DNA of 64,000 nucleotides from Oscillospiraceae bacterium MB24-C1 (GCA_030913685.1 CP133187.1:2112001-2176000), one strand, 5' to 3'; positions 36,326 through 46,880 are shown, counted from the stretch's first letter. Numbers and translations: made by a program. Notes: generated by a model from the letters alone, not told the origin.

Positions 36326-37465
36326 TTAAGACTGCCGCAGCGATTGCATGGCAAGGCTAAGGACGTCGCAAAAGCGTGTAGCTTCTGGCGGGGTGTTGGT
36401 CTCGCACAGACTGATGCGCAATGCCGAATCAATTTCGCGCACACTTTTGCCCATGGCCGCCAGAACATGGCTTTTTGCGCCCTTTGAACAGGCCGAACCG
36501 CTCGAAACATAAATACCATGAGAGGCGAGAAAATGCAGCAGCGTTTCAGAACGGTAACCAACGGCTGAACAGTTTAATAAAAACGGCGAACAATTTTGGT
36601 TCGGAGAATTGACGATGACATTTGGCAGGGCGGACAGTCCTTCGATCAACGCATCCTTGGTTTGCTGCGCGTTGGTGCGGTTGTCATCCAGTCGGTCTAC
36701 GGCATTTTTTGCCGCCAGCCCTAGCGCTGCAATCATAGGCACACTCTCTGTACCTGGCCGAAGACCGCGCTGTTGGCTTCCGCCGTAAAGCAGCGGCGTC
36801 ACTCTGACTTTGTCGGCAAGATAAAGTGCACCGACTCCCTTAGGTGCATGAATTTTATGCCCGCTGAGCGTCAGCATATCCACCCCCAACGCCGAAACTG
36901 AAAAGGGGATTTTGCCGAACGCCTGCACCGCGTCGGTGTGCAGTAGGGCGTTGGGTGCTTTGAGACGTAGCTTTTTGGCTACTTCGGCCACAGGCTGGAC
37001 AGTGCCCACCTCGTTGTTGACCAACATCATCGAGACAAGGATGGTACCCTCATTGCAGGCATCAAGCAACTTTTCAACGCTGATGCGGCCGTCTGACTCG
37101 GGTTGGATTTCGACCGTTTCAAAGCCGCGCCGGGAAAGTTCTCGCGCCGCAGCCAGTACTGAGGAATGCTCAACCGACGTGGTGACGATACGGTTACCAC
37201 GCCGCTTTTTGGCGTCTGATCCACCAAACAGTGCCAAGTTGTTGGCCTCTGTTCCGCCAGAAGTAAAAAGCACCTGCCCACCTTTGGCACCCAGTGCCGA
37301 TAGCAGCTGCTTTTGCGCACGCTCCATCAACAGCTGCGCCTGTACGCCCCGGGTGTGCAGTGACGACGGGTTGCCGTAGTCCTCGCGCATCACCTGCGCC
37401 ATCAGGGACACCACGCCCTCATCCACCCGCGTCGTTGCGGCATTATCAAAATAGATTTCGTTCAT
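36326..37465 (-). CDS. iscS: cysteine desulfurase (IscS/NifS-like), ThiI partner
   Basis: PLP enzyme that moves sulfur from cysteine. 379 residues: IYFDNAATTRVDE at the start, HTDAVQAFGKIPF with the Asp/Gln contacts, the PLP lysine in LSGHKIHAPKG (~200) and the persulfide cysteine in VSSGSACSKG (~325). It lies 25 bases upstream of thiI, matching the nifZ-thiI pairing in Bacillus, so its product probably supplies ThiI. Confidence 0.94.
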   Translation of the reverse strand: MNEIYFDNAATTRVDEGVVSLMAQVMREDYGNPSSLHTRGVQAQLLMERAQKQLLSALGAKGGQVLFTSGGTEANNLALFGGSDAKKRRGNRIVTTSVEHSSVLAAARELSRRGFETVEIQPESDGRISVEKLLDACNEGTILVSMMLVNNEVGTVQPVAEVAKKLRLKAPNALLHTDAVQAFGKIPFSVSALGVDMLTLSGHKIHAPKGVGALYLADKVRVTPLLYGGSQQRGLRPGTESVPMIAALGLAAKNAVDRLDDNRTNAQQTKDALIEGLSALPNVIVNSPNQNCSPFLLNCSAVGYRSETLLHFLASHGIYVSSGSACSKGAKSHVLAAMGKSVREIDSALRISLCETNTPPEATRFCDVLSLAMQSLRQS

Positions 37466-37535
37466 GGGAATGCTCCCCTTACAAACAATTTAAAGATCCA
37501 TAATTCTATTATTATACCTTAAAAACAGCCTTTTT

Positions 37536-38474
37536 TCAACCGCCAGAGATATTTACACCACTGAGATCAAACATAGGGATGAACGCACTGTCGGCTGCGG
37601 AACCATCCTGAATATAGCAGTGGGTGATGCCAAGCTCAGCCGCGTAATCGACCAGCGCATCGTAGTGGCGCGGATTCACACGGCGGGTCAGCTCAGGGCA
37701 ACGCGCGCTAAATTCACTGCTGGGGTTGTCCGGTGGGGTGTACTGGCTCATCAGGCTTAAGAGAATATCGTCGCCAAAATGGTTATACAATAGATCGACT
37801 GCCTGCATAGAGTCGGCTAGCTGACCCGGCAGCAATAGATGTCGCACTAGCACGCCCCGGCGTAGAAGGCCATCATCATCCAGCACAGGCGGGCCTACGC
37901 ATTGCAGCATTTCAGCGATTGCAGACAGCGCCGTTTCGGGGTAATTGGGCGCGGCGGAATATTTTAAGCCTAGCTTCTCCTGTGCATATTTAAAGTCTGG
38001 CAACCAGACGTCAACCCACGGAGAAAGCATCTGGATGGTATCGACCTTTTCGTAGCCGCCGCAATTGTAGACAACCGGTAGCGATAGGCCTTTCTGCCGT
38101 GCCAGCATCAGCGCGTCGATAATTCCAACAGCGTAGTGCGTTGGGGTGACAAGATTGATGTTATGTGCGCCCTGTGCCTGCAGTTCAAGAAATATTTCGG
38201 CCAGACGGGCCGCAGAAACGGTCAGCCCCTTGCCACCGTGGCTGATCTCGTGGTTCTGGCAAAACACACAACCCAGCGTGCAGTGTGAAAAGAAGACGGC
38301 CCCCGAACCGTTAGTGCCTGATATGCAGGGCTCCTCCCAATGATGCAATGCTGCACGGGCAATTTTAATTTCGGACCCGGTCTTGCAATAGCCCGGGTGT
38401 AAGGTGCGATTGGTACCGCAGTTGCGCGGACAAAGGCGACATTCAATTAATCTGTCGTATAAAAAGTGATTCAT
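37536..38474 (-). CDS. radical SAM protein, PflX (COG1313) family
   Basis: 312 residues. The radical SAM CX3CX2C motif is in CTLGCVFCQNHEIS (~70), preceded by a second cysteine-rich N-terminal segment (CRLCPRNCGTNR, then CKTG). The family resembles pyruvate formate-lyase activases, but its substrate is unknown. The ATG at 38474 is chosen because AAGGAG lies 6 bases before it, leaving an upstream in-frame GTG inside the ribosome site. A separate single gene between iscS and the kinase. Confidence 0.85.
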   Translation of the reverse strand: MNHFLYDRLIECRLCPRNCGTNRTLHPGYCKTGSEIKIARAALHHWEEPCISGTNGSGAVFFSHCTLGCVFCQNHEISHGGKGLTVSAARLAEIFLELQAQGAHNINLVTPTHYAVGIIDALMLARQKGLSLPVVYNCGGYEKVDTIQMLSPWVDVWLPDFKYAQEKLGLKYSAAPNYPETALSAIAEMLQCVGPPVLDDDGLLRRGVLVRHLLLPGQLADSMQAVDLLYNHFGDDILLSLMSQYTPPDNPSSEFSARCPELTRRVNPRHYDALVDYAAELGITHCYIQDGSAADSAFIPMFDLSGVNISGG

Positions 38475-38632
38475 TGGCATCTCCTTCACCCGATTAGGTA
38501 AGCGTTTATAGACACCTTATCATAGCGTGCCAAACACAAAGTTTCAAGAAAAAATACAGTTTTGAGAAATCCCCTAGTAGGATGACAAAATATAAAAAAA
38601 CTCTCGAAGGATGCACATGTAAAAAAGCGAAA

Positions 38633-38664
38633 GGGTTGCGACCTGCCTTAGCAGACCGCAACCC
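38633..38664 (-). terminator. terminator after the histidine kinase
   Basis: Stem GGGTTGCG/CGCAACCC with an inner CTGC/GCAG helix, followed on the minus strand by TTTCGCTTTTTT. Confidence 0.85.
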
Positions 38665-38733
38665 CTCGAGTGAATGTGAATTTGCACGTAGGCTGGTAAC
38701 CGCCGCTAGCACCGTTTAAAAGGCATTACCAGG

Positions 38734-39855
38734 CTATGGTCGTGGCGCATTGCAACTGTCTGAAAGGATGATGTGCAGCAACGAAAAGCGGTCACGTAGC
38801 ATGTCCGCCACAGGCGGCGGACTTTTTAAGACGAGGGTGTCGTCGTCCTGAGGAGCGAGAGGTAAGCTGATGGCTACTGTGGTACCTTCATCTTCCTTTG
38901 ACGCGATGGCTAAGGTTCCATTGTGAAGGACAATAATTTGTCGAGCTACTGATAAACCCAGCCCGCTACCGGACATTGGTAAGCCTTCGTGATCGTAAGA
39001 AAAAAAGGGTTCGCACACCTTATCCAATAAGTTTTGCGGAATTCCCTGACCACGATCTCTTATCGTAATGTGCGCACAGGAATCATCGGCGCTCAGTGCT
39101 AATGAAATAGCATTATCCGGCTTGGTAAAGCGGCAGCAGTTGGAAATGATATGCAAAATGGCATGATTAAGCAGTCTGTCGTCGGACATGATATATACCG
39201 GAATTTCTGGTATATCTAAAGAAAGCCCAATGCCGATGGAGTCGGTCAGCACTCCGGCAGCCAGCCCCAGCCGTCTTAAAAGATCACTCAAGTCAAGCAG
39301 GGCAGGCGAAAAGGGTTCATTTCCGAGTAGAAAGTGCAGATGCGCCGTAAAATCAATAGTGAATCGCAACATGTGGTAGCTATTTAGGTTTATCTGCTGT
39401 GTCAGCTCACACAATTGCTCGTTTTGCTGGACATCAGGCATACGCGCAATGGTGGAGATACCAGCAAAAATATTGGCAAGTGGGGCACGAAGTCTTCCTG
39501 AAATTGCAGAAGTCAAATAGTCGATGCTCTGTGGTAGCATAGGAGTATCCTGCGAGTCGGCAAAGCCAAAAGAGATGAGGTAACCGTCTTCAATTGGGGT
39601 AAACGAAGCCGCAAAATGTTCCATGGCCGTGAGCGGAACAGAAAAAGCCCGCGGCTCGCCAGAGGGAGTTTTTTTTATGACTTCAAGCTGTGCGGAAGAA
39701 ACCAGTAAAGAAAGGCCTCCCGGAACAGACAATGCAGGATAGTGCTTGAGCGCGCAGGCATTGACCCATACTATTAATAAGTTATGGTCTGCCACTGCAA
39801 ACGGGATGGGGGAGTTGCCGTGAAGCTGTTGGATTAATGCAAGTTGGGATTGCAT
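38734..39855 (-). CDS. sensor histidine kinase-like protein with atypical H-box
   Basis: 373 residues, cytoplasmic. The N-terminal ~110 residues look PAS-like. The expected H-box region reads SGRLRAPLANI (~118-128) where active kinases have SHELRTPL: the phospho-acceptor histidine appears replaced by glycine. The ATP-binding domain is intact, with an N-box asparagine in HAILHIISNCCRF, G1 DRGQGIP and G2 GSGLGLSVARQI. No response regulator is adjacent. It may be a non-phosphorylating signalling protein, or phosphorylate elsewhere. Ends at a terminator; starts at an ATG after GGGGACGATTAC. Confidence 0.82.
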   Translation of the reverse strand: MQSQLALIQQLHGNSPIPFAVADHNLLIVWVNACALKHYPALSVPGGLSLLVSSAQLEVIKKTPSGEPRAFSVPLTAMEHFAASFTPIEDGYLISFGFADSQDTPMLPQSIDYLTSAISGRLRAPLANIFAGISTIARMPDVQQNEQLCELTQQINLNSYHMLRFTIDFTAHLHFLLGNEPFSPALLDLSDLLRRLGLAAGVLTDSIGIGLSLDIPEIPVYIMSDDRLLNHAILHIISNCCRFTKPDNAISLALSADDSCAHITIRDRGQGIPQNLLDKVCEPFFSYDHEGLPMSGSGLGLSVARQIIVLHNGTLAIASKEDEGTTVAISLPLAPQDDDTLVLKSPPPVADMLRDRFSLLHIILSDSCNAPRP

Positions 39856-40044
39856 GTAATCGTCCCCTTTTCAGGTGATATTTATTACTAATATAGTACC
39901 ATATTATTCGACGTGAAACAACGTAATTCGACAAAATTTCTAAATTTAGGAAATTAGAACATTATTAGAGTGCTTTAACGTGAAATTGATTTCCAAAAAA
40001 GACTTGATCTTTTGTGTGAATTATACCAAAATTTTATATAACTA

Positions 40045-40073
40045 TTGTTATTATATAAATTATGTGATATAAA
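40045..40073 (+). promoter_or_regulatory. sigma-A promoter of the first GAPDH gene
   Basis: TTGTTA, 17-base spacer, TATAAA, in a very AT-rich leader about 50 bases before the GTG at 40125. Confidence 0.65.
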
Positions 40074-40109
40074 ATAGACAAAATATAAAAACAAATAATA
40101 TTTTTTTGA

Positions 40110-41138
<1,029 letters not shown>

Positions 41139-41157
41139 AAATCTTTGAACTTTGTGC

Positions 41158-41204
41158 AAAGCAGCCATACTGGGAAGATATTTCTTGGTAGGGCTGCTTT
41201 TGGT
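41158..41204 (+). terminator. terminator after the first GAPDH gene
   Basis: AAAGCAGCC pairs with GGCTGCTTT, with additional inner pairing, then TTGG. The following ~190 bases to the next gene hold no supported ORF. Confidence 0.65.
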
Positions 41205-41389
41205 ACATAAAAACAAAATATCCTGCCAAAAATACTATGAAAACAGCAAGGTGCCGATTTAATTGAGAAACTCACCAAATTGTTGCATCAAATCCGTTGA
41301 TTTATTGGCGTCCGTGCTCTAGCCACATCAAATTGGTCGTGCTACAATAACAGCGGAGCCCTATATTGTGTAACAGGAGGCGTTTCTTT

Positions 41390-42406
41390 ATGGCAGTAAA
41401 AATCGGCATTAACGGCTTTGGAAGAATTGGCAGAGTCGTGTTGCGGCAGGCGTTGGCGATGCCAGAGCGCTTTGAAGTCTGCGCTGTCAACTACCGCAAT
41501 GTAGACCTTGAGTATATGAAGTATATGATGAAGTACGATTCCACTTTCGGTCGTTACCCCGGAACGGTGGAAGTTTATGAAAAGGGGCTAAGCTTTAACG
41601 GCGTAAAAATTCCCGTCTTCAGCGAAGCCGACGCTACTCAGGTGCCGTGGGGTGCGTTGGGGGCGGAATATATTGTTGAATCAACCGGTGCCTATGTCAC
41701 GGCAGAAAAAGCTGCTGCACATCTTGCTGCGGGCGCTAAAAAAGTAGTTATTACTGCTCCAGCCAAGGATAATTCCCCAACCTTTGTTATGGGCGTTAAC
41801 CATACCGACTACACCAGCGATATGACGGTGGTTTCTAATGCTTCCTGTACAACAAACTGCCTGGCACCGCTTGTCAAGGTGGTCAACGACGAGTTTGGCA
41901 TCATTCAGGGGCTGATGTCCACCATCCACGCGGCAACCGCCAAGCAAAAGGTAGTGGACGCGCGTTCCATGAAGGATTGGCGCACCGGCCGCTCGGTGTT
42001 TGGCAATATCATTCCCTCTACCACGGGCGCTGCGAAAGCGTGTGGCCTGGTAATTCCCGAGGTCAAGGGCAAGCTGACCGGCATGTCGTTCCGTATCCCC
42101 GCGGCCGACGTTTCGGTGGTTGACCTGACGGCTCGTTTAGAAAAGCCAACAACTTATGACGCGGTTTGCGCCGCAATTAAAAAGGCCACCGAAACCACGA
42201 TGAAGGGCGTTATGGCCTACTATGACGAGCAGGTGGTTTCGCTTGATTTTCTGGGGGATACCCACACCTGTAACTTTGATGCCAGCTCCGGTATTATGAT
42301 TGACGATAATTTCATTAAGCTGCTGGCATGGTATGATAACGAGTGGGGCTATTCCAACAAGGTACTGATGCTTATTGAGCATATGGCCGCGGTGGATGCA
42401 CAGTAA
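41390..42406 (+). CDS. second glyceraldehyde-3-phosphate dehydrogenase, altered cofactor pocket
   Basis: 338 residues from the ATG at 41390, which has AGGAGG upstream; a longer in-frame start at 41366 is rejected. The catalytic [12 protein letters not shown] is intact. Where the first copy has INDPF this one has VNYRN, losing the ribose-binding aspartate and gaining arginine; where the first has VDGPS it has VDARS, losing the proline. Both positions are known determinants of NAD versus NADP use, so I infer NADP(H) preference, perhaps an anabolic or NADPH-producing role. Arose by duplication or acquisition next to gap. Confidence 0.92.
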   Translation: MAVKIGINGFGRIGRVVLRQALAMPERFEVCAVNYRNVDLEYMKYMMKYDSTFGRYPGTVEVYEKGLSFNGVKIPVFSEADATQVPWGALGAEYIVESTGAYVTAEKAAAHLAAGAKKVVITAPAKDNSPTFVMGVNHTDYTSDMTVVSNASCTTNCLAPLVKVVNDEFGIIQGLMSTIHAATAKQKVVDARSMKDWRTGRSVFGNIIPSTTGAAKACGLVIPEVKGKLTGMSFRIPAADVSVVDLTARLEKPTTYDAVCAAIKKATETTMKGVMAYYDEQVVSLDFLGDTHTCNFDASSGIMIDDNFIKLLAWYDNEWGYSNKVLMLIEHMAAVDAQ

Positions 42407-42438
42407 GCGCTACTCCCATAAAGTTTAATTCTTAATGT

Positions 42439-42470
42439 GAAGAGGGGTGAAATTTTTCACCCCTCTTTTA
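42439..42470 (+). terminator. terminator after the second GAPDH gene
   Basis: AGAGGGGTGAAA pairs with TTTCACCCCTCT, followed by TTTAAATTT. Confidence 0.85.
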
Positions 42471-42497
42471 AATTTCAATGTAAGGAGACCAAAAAAG

Positions 42498-42941
42498 ATG
42501 ATCAGAAAAGTTGAGCCGAATGACCGTGAGGCTTACATTGGGCTGGTGCAGAGATTTTATAACTCAGATGCGGTAGATCACGACATCCCGAAAAAATATA
42601 TCGAGGCAACTTTTGACGAGCTAATGCGCTCAGATGTTTATGCCGACGGCTACATTATGACCCATGATGGAAAACCGGCGGGCTATGCGCTGATCGCTAA
42701 AACCTTCTCGTGCGAGGGCGGTGGGCTGACGGTCTGGGTTGAAGAGGTGTTTATCCTACCTGAATACCGTTCGCTTGGGCTGGGCAAGGCGTTGTTTGCA
42801 ACACTCGAAGAAAAATATGGTGGTTCACTAGCGCGTATGCGCCTGGAGATAGCGCCCGACAATATACGAGCCAAAAGCCTGTATCAAAAGCTGGGTTTTC
42901 AGGAACTACCCTACCAGCAGATGGTTAAGGAATTTAAATAA
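42498..42941 (+). CDS. GNAT-family N-acetyltransferase
   Basis: 147 residues. Motif A is LPEYRSLGLGKALFATLEEKYG (~85-105), which binds acetyl-CoA; the C-terminal SLYQKLGFQELPYQQM is typical of the family. The ATG at 42498 has TAAGGAGA upstream; the in-frame ATG at 42447 lies in the preceding terminator. Substrate unknown. Flanked by hairpins on both sides, so probably a single-gene unit. Confidence 0.88.
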   Translation: MIRKVEPNDREAYIGLVQRFYNSDAVDHDIPKKYIEATFDELMRSDVYADGYIMTHDGKPAGYALIAKTFSCEGGGLTVWVEEVFILPEYRSLGLGKALFATLEEKYGGSLARMRLEIAPDNIRAKSLYQKLGFQELPYQQMVKEFK

Positions 42942-42948
42942 TAACAGA

Positions 42949-42988
42949 AAGCGCTGCCGATAAAGGTCGACCTTTGTCGGCGGCGCTT
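42949..42988 (+). terminator. long hairpin after the GNAT gene
   Basis: About 19 pairs (AAGCGCTGCCGATAAAGGT with its near-complement, two-base loop). The T-run is weak, so termination is probable but not certain. Confidence 0.55.
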
Positions 42989-43047
42989 ATTAGTCGCAAA
43001 GCTGAGTTGGCAATAGTAGAAAACCCCTCTATAAACCGGCTTTCATC

Positions 43048-43236
43048 CTATTTTAGTACCCCGGTGGCTATCAATATATTGACCAATAAAAAAAATAGGT
43101 ACATCATAGAAACTATAGCGGTGATGGATATAATAAGCCGGCACCGGTCTTCCCCACGCTTTTTGTCAATGATGACACAGACAATAATCAGCGCAATGCT
43201 AAGGGCAAAGCCGACAGCGCTCATGGTTAACGACAT
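43048..43236 (-). CDS. small two-helix membrane protein, unknown function
   Basis: 62 residues with two hydrophobic segments (~5-24 and ~36-58) separated by a basic loop DKKRGEDRCR. AAAGGACGG lies before the ATG. No family recognised. An overlapping plus-strand ORF at 42974-43258 lacks these features and was discarded. Confidence 0.6.
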   Translation of the reverse strand: MSLTMSAVGFALSIALIIVCVIIDKKRGEDRCRLIISITAIVSMMYLFFLLVNILIATGVLK

Positions 43237-43385
43237 TTGTACATCCGTCCTTTCTTAGTTTATCATAGCGCACAGGACTTCAAAAGAAAAGACCTAAATT
43301 TATATTGAGCGATCGTTTACGGAAACTTTACCATTAAACGACGTCAAACTAGATATATTTTTAAAATAATAATACGTTTATAAAA

Positions 43386-43411
43386 ACAAAACGGGCGAAA
43401 GCCCGTTTTGT
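43386..43411 (-). terminator. terminator after the DUF1576 gene
   Basis: AAAACGGGC, GAAA loop, GCCCGTTTT; on the minus strand it is followed by GTTTTTATAA. Confidence 0.8.
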
Positions 43412-43477
43412 ACAGTATGTCGATATAAAAAAATCGTAACCTGGCAACAAGTAAGAAGATGTTTCAATGGCGCAAGC

Positions 43478-44758
43478 TTAACGGTCGGCATTGCGCCACC
43501 GGTGCGAGATGCCCTGAATTAAAGATACCATGACTAGTGCGACCAGACCTGCTGCAAAGCCATTGTTGTAGAGGTTGTAGCCGCCACAGGGTGCGCCAAC
43601 CGCCAACACGACTGCGGCATGCAAAAAACCGGCGATAATGCCGTAATGCCAGCCGAACTGGCCAGATATTGGTGCGAGTGCAGTGCCAAACAGCGCTGCT
43701 AAAAGCATGCCGGGGTCGGTTTGGGTGGGAACCATAACATGAGAAGCAATCCAGACGCCGAACATAATGGGGATGGTATTCTTGGGGTGCTCGCCGGCCG
43801 CGCCAAAACCGATTGCCGTGAGAATCGCACCACACACAGGACCATTGAGATCGCCGCCCACTAGCATCACATATCCAAGCGAAACGGCGCCCATTGCGCC
43901 CATGTTCATCATGGTCGCACCAATGCCGTCGGTGATGACAAAGTCAGTGGGGGAACGACCCGAGTGACGCATAATACGCCAGTAGGACGGGAAGTTGAAG
44001 TTGCACAGAATAAACCCAAAAACGATCAGCGCTACAATCAGCGCGATAAGGTAAATCAGCATGGACATTGGAAAGCCGTCGTACCAGATCATGGAGGTTT
44101 TTATCGAACCGCCCATCGCCTGCGTTACTGAAGCGATCATCAACGCCATCAGTCCACCAGTAAAGCCGTAATTAAAGAGGGTATAGCCCATGTGGGTCGA
44201 AAAGGAATGTTCCGCTAAGGGGATGATTATGTAACCGATCAGAGTACCGATACCTGTAGCGAGAATGATTCTCAGAAATAGGTGTACCGGGGTTTTAAGC
44301 AGAATGTCGCTTACAATTGGCGCAAGCGTTGTAGAAAAAAGCGCTGCGTTGGTATAGCGCGACATCGGCTGCCCTTTGACCTTGGCATAAATCCAAACGC
44401 CGAGAAAAAACGGTAAAATGTTGAGGGGGTTTTTTCCGAACAACGAAAAGCCCGCCATCAAAAACATCATCGAAATGGTGCCTCCGTTGTAGGGCGTTTT
44501 GATTAGTAATGTCAGACCAATTGAAATCAGGGTAACGATGCCGGCGTTCACCAATGCGGCCCCGATAGAACCAATGACAAAATAATCAGTGATTAAAATG
44601 TCTGAACAAAGAATATATGCGATAAGGCCATCTAAAATACTTTTTGGCGTTTCTAGGCAAAAGCCAGCCACAATCAACGAAAGTGCAAGAATAAAACACA
44701 TTCGTTTTGAAATCTGAGCGTTATCAGGGATAGAAGCGGCGTAATGTAGCTTTGTCAT
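43478..44758 (-). CDS. DUF1576 integral membrane protein
   Basis: 426 residues with ten or more hydrophobic helices. Two similar halves are visible: HMGYTLFNYGFTGGLMALMI in the first and CGGYNLYNNGFAAGLVALVM in the second, an internal duplication like that of many transporters. The pattern fits the DUF1576 family, whose substrate is unknown. A single gene ending at a strong terminator. Confidence 0.8.
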   Translation of the reverse strand: MTKLHYAASIPDNAQISKRMCFILALSLIVAGFCLETPKSILDGLIAYILCSDILITDYFVIGSIGAALVNAGIVTLISIGLTLLIKTPYNGGTISMMFLMAGFSLFGKNPLNILPFFLGVWIYAKVKGQPMSRYTNAALFSTTLAPIVSDILLKTPVHLFLRIILATGIGTLIGYIIIPLAEHSFSTHMGYTLFNYGFTGGLMALMIASVTQAMGGSIKTSMIWYDGFPMSMLIYLIALIVALIVFGFILCNFNFPSYWRIMRHSGRSPTDFVITDGIGATMMNMGAMGAVSLGYVMLVGGDLNGPVCGAILTAIGFGAAGEHPKNTIPIMFGVWIASHVMVPTQTDPGMLLAALFGTALAPISGQFGWHYGIIAGFLHAAVVLAVGAPCGGYNLYNNGFAAGLVALVMVSLIQGISHRWRNADR

Positions 44759-45235
44759 GCAGGATCCTTCCTATAACTTGCAGATTTTTTAATTATTCTA
44801 TCAGACTTTGAATGTATTTTCTACCGAAAAATGTATATAAAAATGAATTTAGTAAAAAACTCACACATTCCATACTATTTTATGTGTAAAAAGTATGCTG
44901 ATGGTCACCTCGTAATGGCTTGACAAATTTAAATGGAAGGTTTTGATAGGTATAAAATTGAAAAAGATCAAACGCTCAAGGTACTAATAATCACATAGGG
45001 AAGTAAGACAAAAGACGAGTGTATTTAGGGTGTATGATAAGCTTAAAACCCCTTGCGCAGGCAAGAGGTTTGATATATACTAAAACCACTCAGGATATGG
45101 TGAATTTACTCGGTGTACATGCTCGATTGGCCAATTTTCGGCGCTCTTTGCCAGTTGCAGGGAATTTTTAGCCTCCGCCCCGTACCCGTCATTAAATCAG
45201 CGTGTTCCAAAAGGTATTTGGTACGGAGGATGCGA
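44759..45235. other. AT-rich intergenic region between DUF1576 gene and trmB
   Basis: About 480 bases without a supported gene. A possible promoter for trmB is TTGCGC, 17 bases, TATACT at 45053-45081; a small hairpin (AACCCCTTGC/GCAAGAGGTT) overlaps its -35. The first part presumably holds the promoter of the DUF1576 gene. Confidence 0.45.
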
Positions 45236-45907
45236 ATGCGAATTAGAAGAAAATCCTGGGCGCGGCCGGAACTTGCCGAAAGCCCGTTTGTTATAGACTG
45301 CCCCGACGACTGTCGCGGGCATTGGAAAGAGACATTTGCACGGACTGAAGCGCCGCTGCATTTAGAGTTGGGCTGCGGCAAGGGTGGCTTTATTGCGCAA
45401 AAGGCTTTTGAGAACCCCGATATTAATTTTTTGGCCGTTGACCTTAAAAGCGAGGTGCTTGGGCTTGCCAAGCGTAACGCCGAGCGGGTCTATTCCGAGG
45501 GTGGGCGCGCGGTGGATAATCTCCGTCTTGCCGCGCACAACATAGAATGGATTGACCATATGCTTGCCCCCGAAGATCAAATTGCGAAGATTTATATCAA
45601 CTTTTGTAATCCATGGCCCAAAAAGCGTGATTTTAAACATCGGCTCACCCACCCCAGGCAACTGGCGCTCTACAAAAAGTTTCTGCTGCCAGGGCACCAA
45701 TTGTTGTTTAAAACCGATGATGACGTTCTTTTTGAAGCCACCGGGGAATATCTGATTGAATGCGGCTTTAAGGTGGTTGAACATATTGTTGATCTGCCGG
45801 CCTCACACGAGGCTTCGGCTATTATGACAGAGCACGAGCGAATGTTTCGTGATATGGGCCTGCCTATACACTATATTGCCGCCGTGCTGCCGGAGGGAAA
45901 TGTATGA
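45236..45907 (+). CDS. trmB: tRNA (guanine-N7)-methyltransferase TrmB
   Basis: Makes m7G46 in tRNA. 223 residues from the ATG at 45236, which lies 6 bases after CGGAGG; the start MRIRRKSWARPEL fits the family. SAM motif LHLELGCGKGGFIAQKA (~42-58) and the signature NFCNPWPKKRDFKHRL (~123-138) are clear. Overlaps the next gene by four bases. Confidence 0.95.
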   Translation: MRIRRKSWARPELAESPFVIDCPDDCRGHWKETFARTEAPLHLELGCGKGGFIAQKAFENPDINFLAVDLKSEVLGLAKRNAERVYSEGGRAVDNLRLAAHNIEWIDHMLAPEDQIAKIYINFCNPWPKKRDFKHRLTHPRQLALYKKFLLPGHQLLFKTDDDVLFEATGEYLIECGFKVVEHIVDLPASHEASAIMTEHERMFRDMGLPIHYIAAVLPEGNV

Positions 45908-46626
45908 AACCGTTAATATTACTTACCGCGGGGTACGATGTATCCTCAAACGGGCAAAACCGCAGATACCTCTATCAAAACTATGCAGACGCCGTTACCC
46001 GCGCGGGGGGCATTCCGCTGTTGCCGCTTGATGACGGTGAACTGGCGGAAGATTTGGCCGCGCTGGCTCAGGGGCTGCTGATCACGGGCGGACCGGACCT
46101 TGACCCTGCGCTTTATGGCGAGGAAAAGCACCCCGAGTGTGGCCAGGTTGATTCTCAGCGCGACGCCATGGAATACAAGCTTCTTGAGCGTTTTGTCAAA
46201 GCGAAGAAGCCGGTGTTTGGCATATGCCGCGGCATTCAAATTATTAACAGCTATTTTGGCGGCACGTTATGGCAGGATCTGCCCAGCCAGCTTGACGTGG
46301 TGCACGGCGGAGGCGACAAGCCGCACGACTGTGTGCATATGACTGAACTGATGCCCGGTTCGCAGCTACACAAGTTTTATGGCGGCCGTATTATGACGAA
46401 CAGCTACCACCACCAATCGGTCAAGGCGATGGCAGAGGGTTTTGTTTGCACCGCCACCTGTGGTGAGGTTGTTGAGGCGATGGAACACACCACCCTGCCG
46501 ATTTTAGCGGTGCAATGGCACCCCGAACGCATGACTGGCATCCACCGCTTTGAACACCATGGACCCGATTCAGCTCCGTTGTTTCTTGGGTTTGTTAAAC
46601 AGTGTAAAATGTTGGGTCGACCGTAA
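45904..46626 (+). CDS. class I glutamine amidotransferase-like hydrolase (peptidase C26, PuuD type)
   Basis: 240 residues. The nucleophile is in FGICRGIQIINSYFGG (~102) and the catalytic His-Glu in VQWHPERM (~200). The family hydrolyses gamma-glutamyl compounds such as gamma-glutamyl-GABA. Translationally coupled to trmB. No polyamine genes are nearby, so the natural substrate is uncertain. Confidence 0.85.
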   Translation: MKPLILLTAGYDVSSNGQNRRYLYQNYADAVTRAGGIPLLPLDDGELAEDLAALAQGLLITGGPDLDPALYGEEKHPECGQVDSQRDAMEYKLLERFVKAKKPVFGICRGIQIINSYFGGTLWQDLPSQLDVVHGGGDKPHDCVHMTELMPGSQLHKFYGGRIMTNSYHHQSVKAMAEGFVCTATCGEVVEAMEHTTLPILAVQWHPERMTGIHRFEHHGPDSAPLFLGFVKQCKMLGRP

Positions 46627-46649
46627 ATGTGCCGTATTTAAAACAAAAG

Positions 46650-46684
46650 CAAACCCGGGCAGAAGGTGGCTTCTGCCCGGGCTT
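46650..46684. terminator. bidirectional terminator
   Basis: CCCGGGCAGAAG, short loop, CTTCTGCCCGGG. On the minus strand TTTGCTTTTGTTTT follows; on the plus strand CTTACTTTT. It serves the C26 gene and the small minus-strand ORF. Confidence 0.8.
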
Positions 46685-46802
46685 ACTTTTCGCTTATTAG
46701 GGCAACCTGATCATAAAACACGAAGTCGTCGATGTCGCCCTGCACTTCAAACCACTCCATAAAACTTGATAATACATCATATTCGCTTTCATTTTGTTCC
46801 AT
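46683..46802 (-). CDS. 39-residue acidic micro-protein
   Basis: An ORF starting MEQNESEYDVLSSFMEWFEV and ending LISEK, with an excellent ribosome site (AAAAGGAG, 10 bases before ATG), a perfect TATAAT at 46835-46840 upstream and a terminator at its 3' end. It carries about ten acidic residues, no Cys, and an aromatic middle (WFEV, FVFYD). Function unknown. Its presence rests on these signals, since it is too short for coding statistics. Confidence 0.65.
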   Translation of the reverse strand: MEQNESEYDVLSSFMEWFEVQGDIDDFVFYDQVALISEK

Positions 46803-46834
46803 AGTTGTCGTCTCCTTTTAAAATAGCTTCTACC

Positions 46835-46840
46835 ATTATA
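46835..46840 (-). promoter_or_regulatory. -10 element for the acidic micro-protein
   Basis: Perfect TATAAT on the minus strand, 32 bases before the ATG; the -35 is poor. Confidence 0.4.
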
Positions 46841-46880
46841 CGCAGCCAGAACGAAAAAGATGTTAAAAAAAGTCTGCCAA

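Noticed and set aside
42974-43258. 94-codon plus-strand frame
   Set aside because: Begins inside the hairpin after the GNAT gene; the minus-strand membrane ORF fits better.
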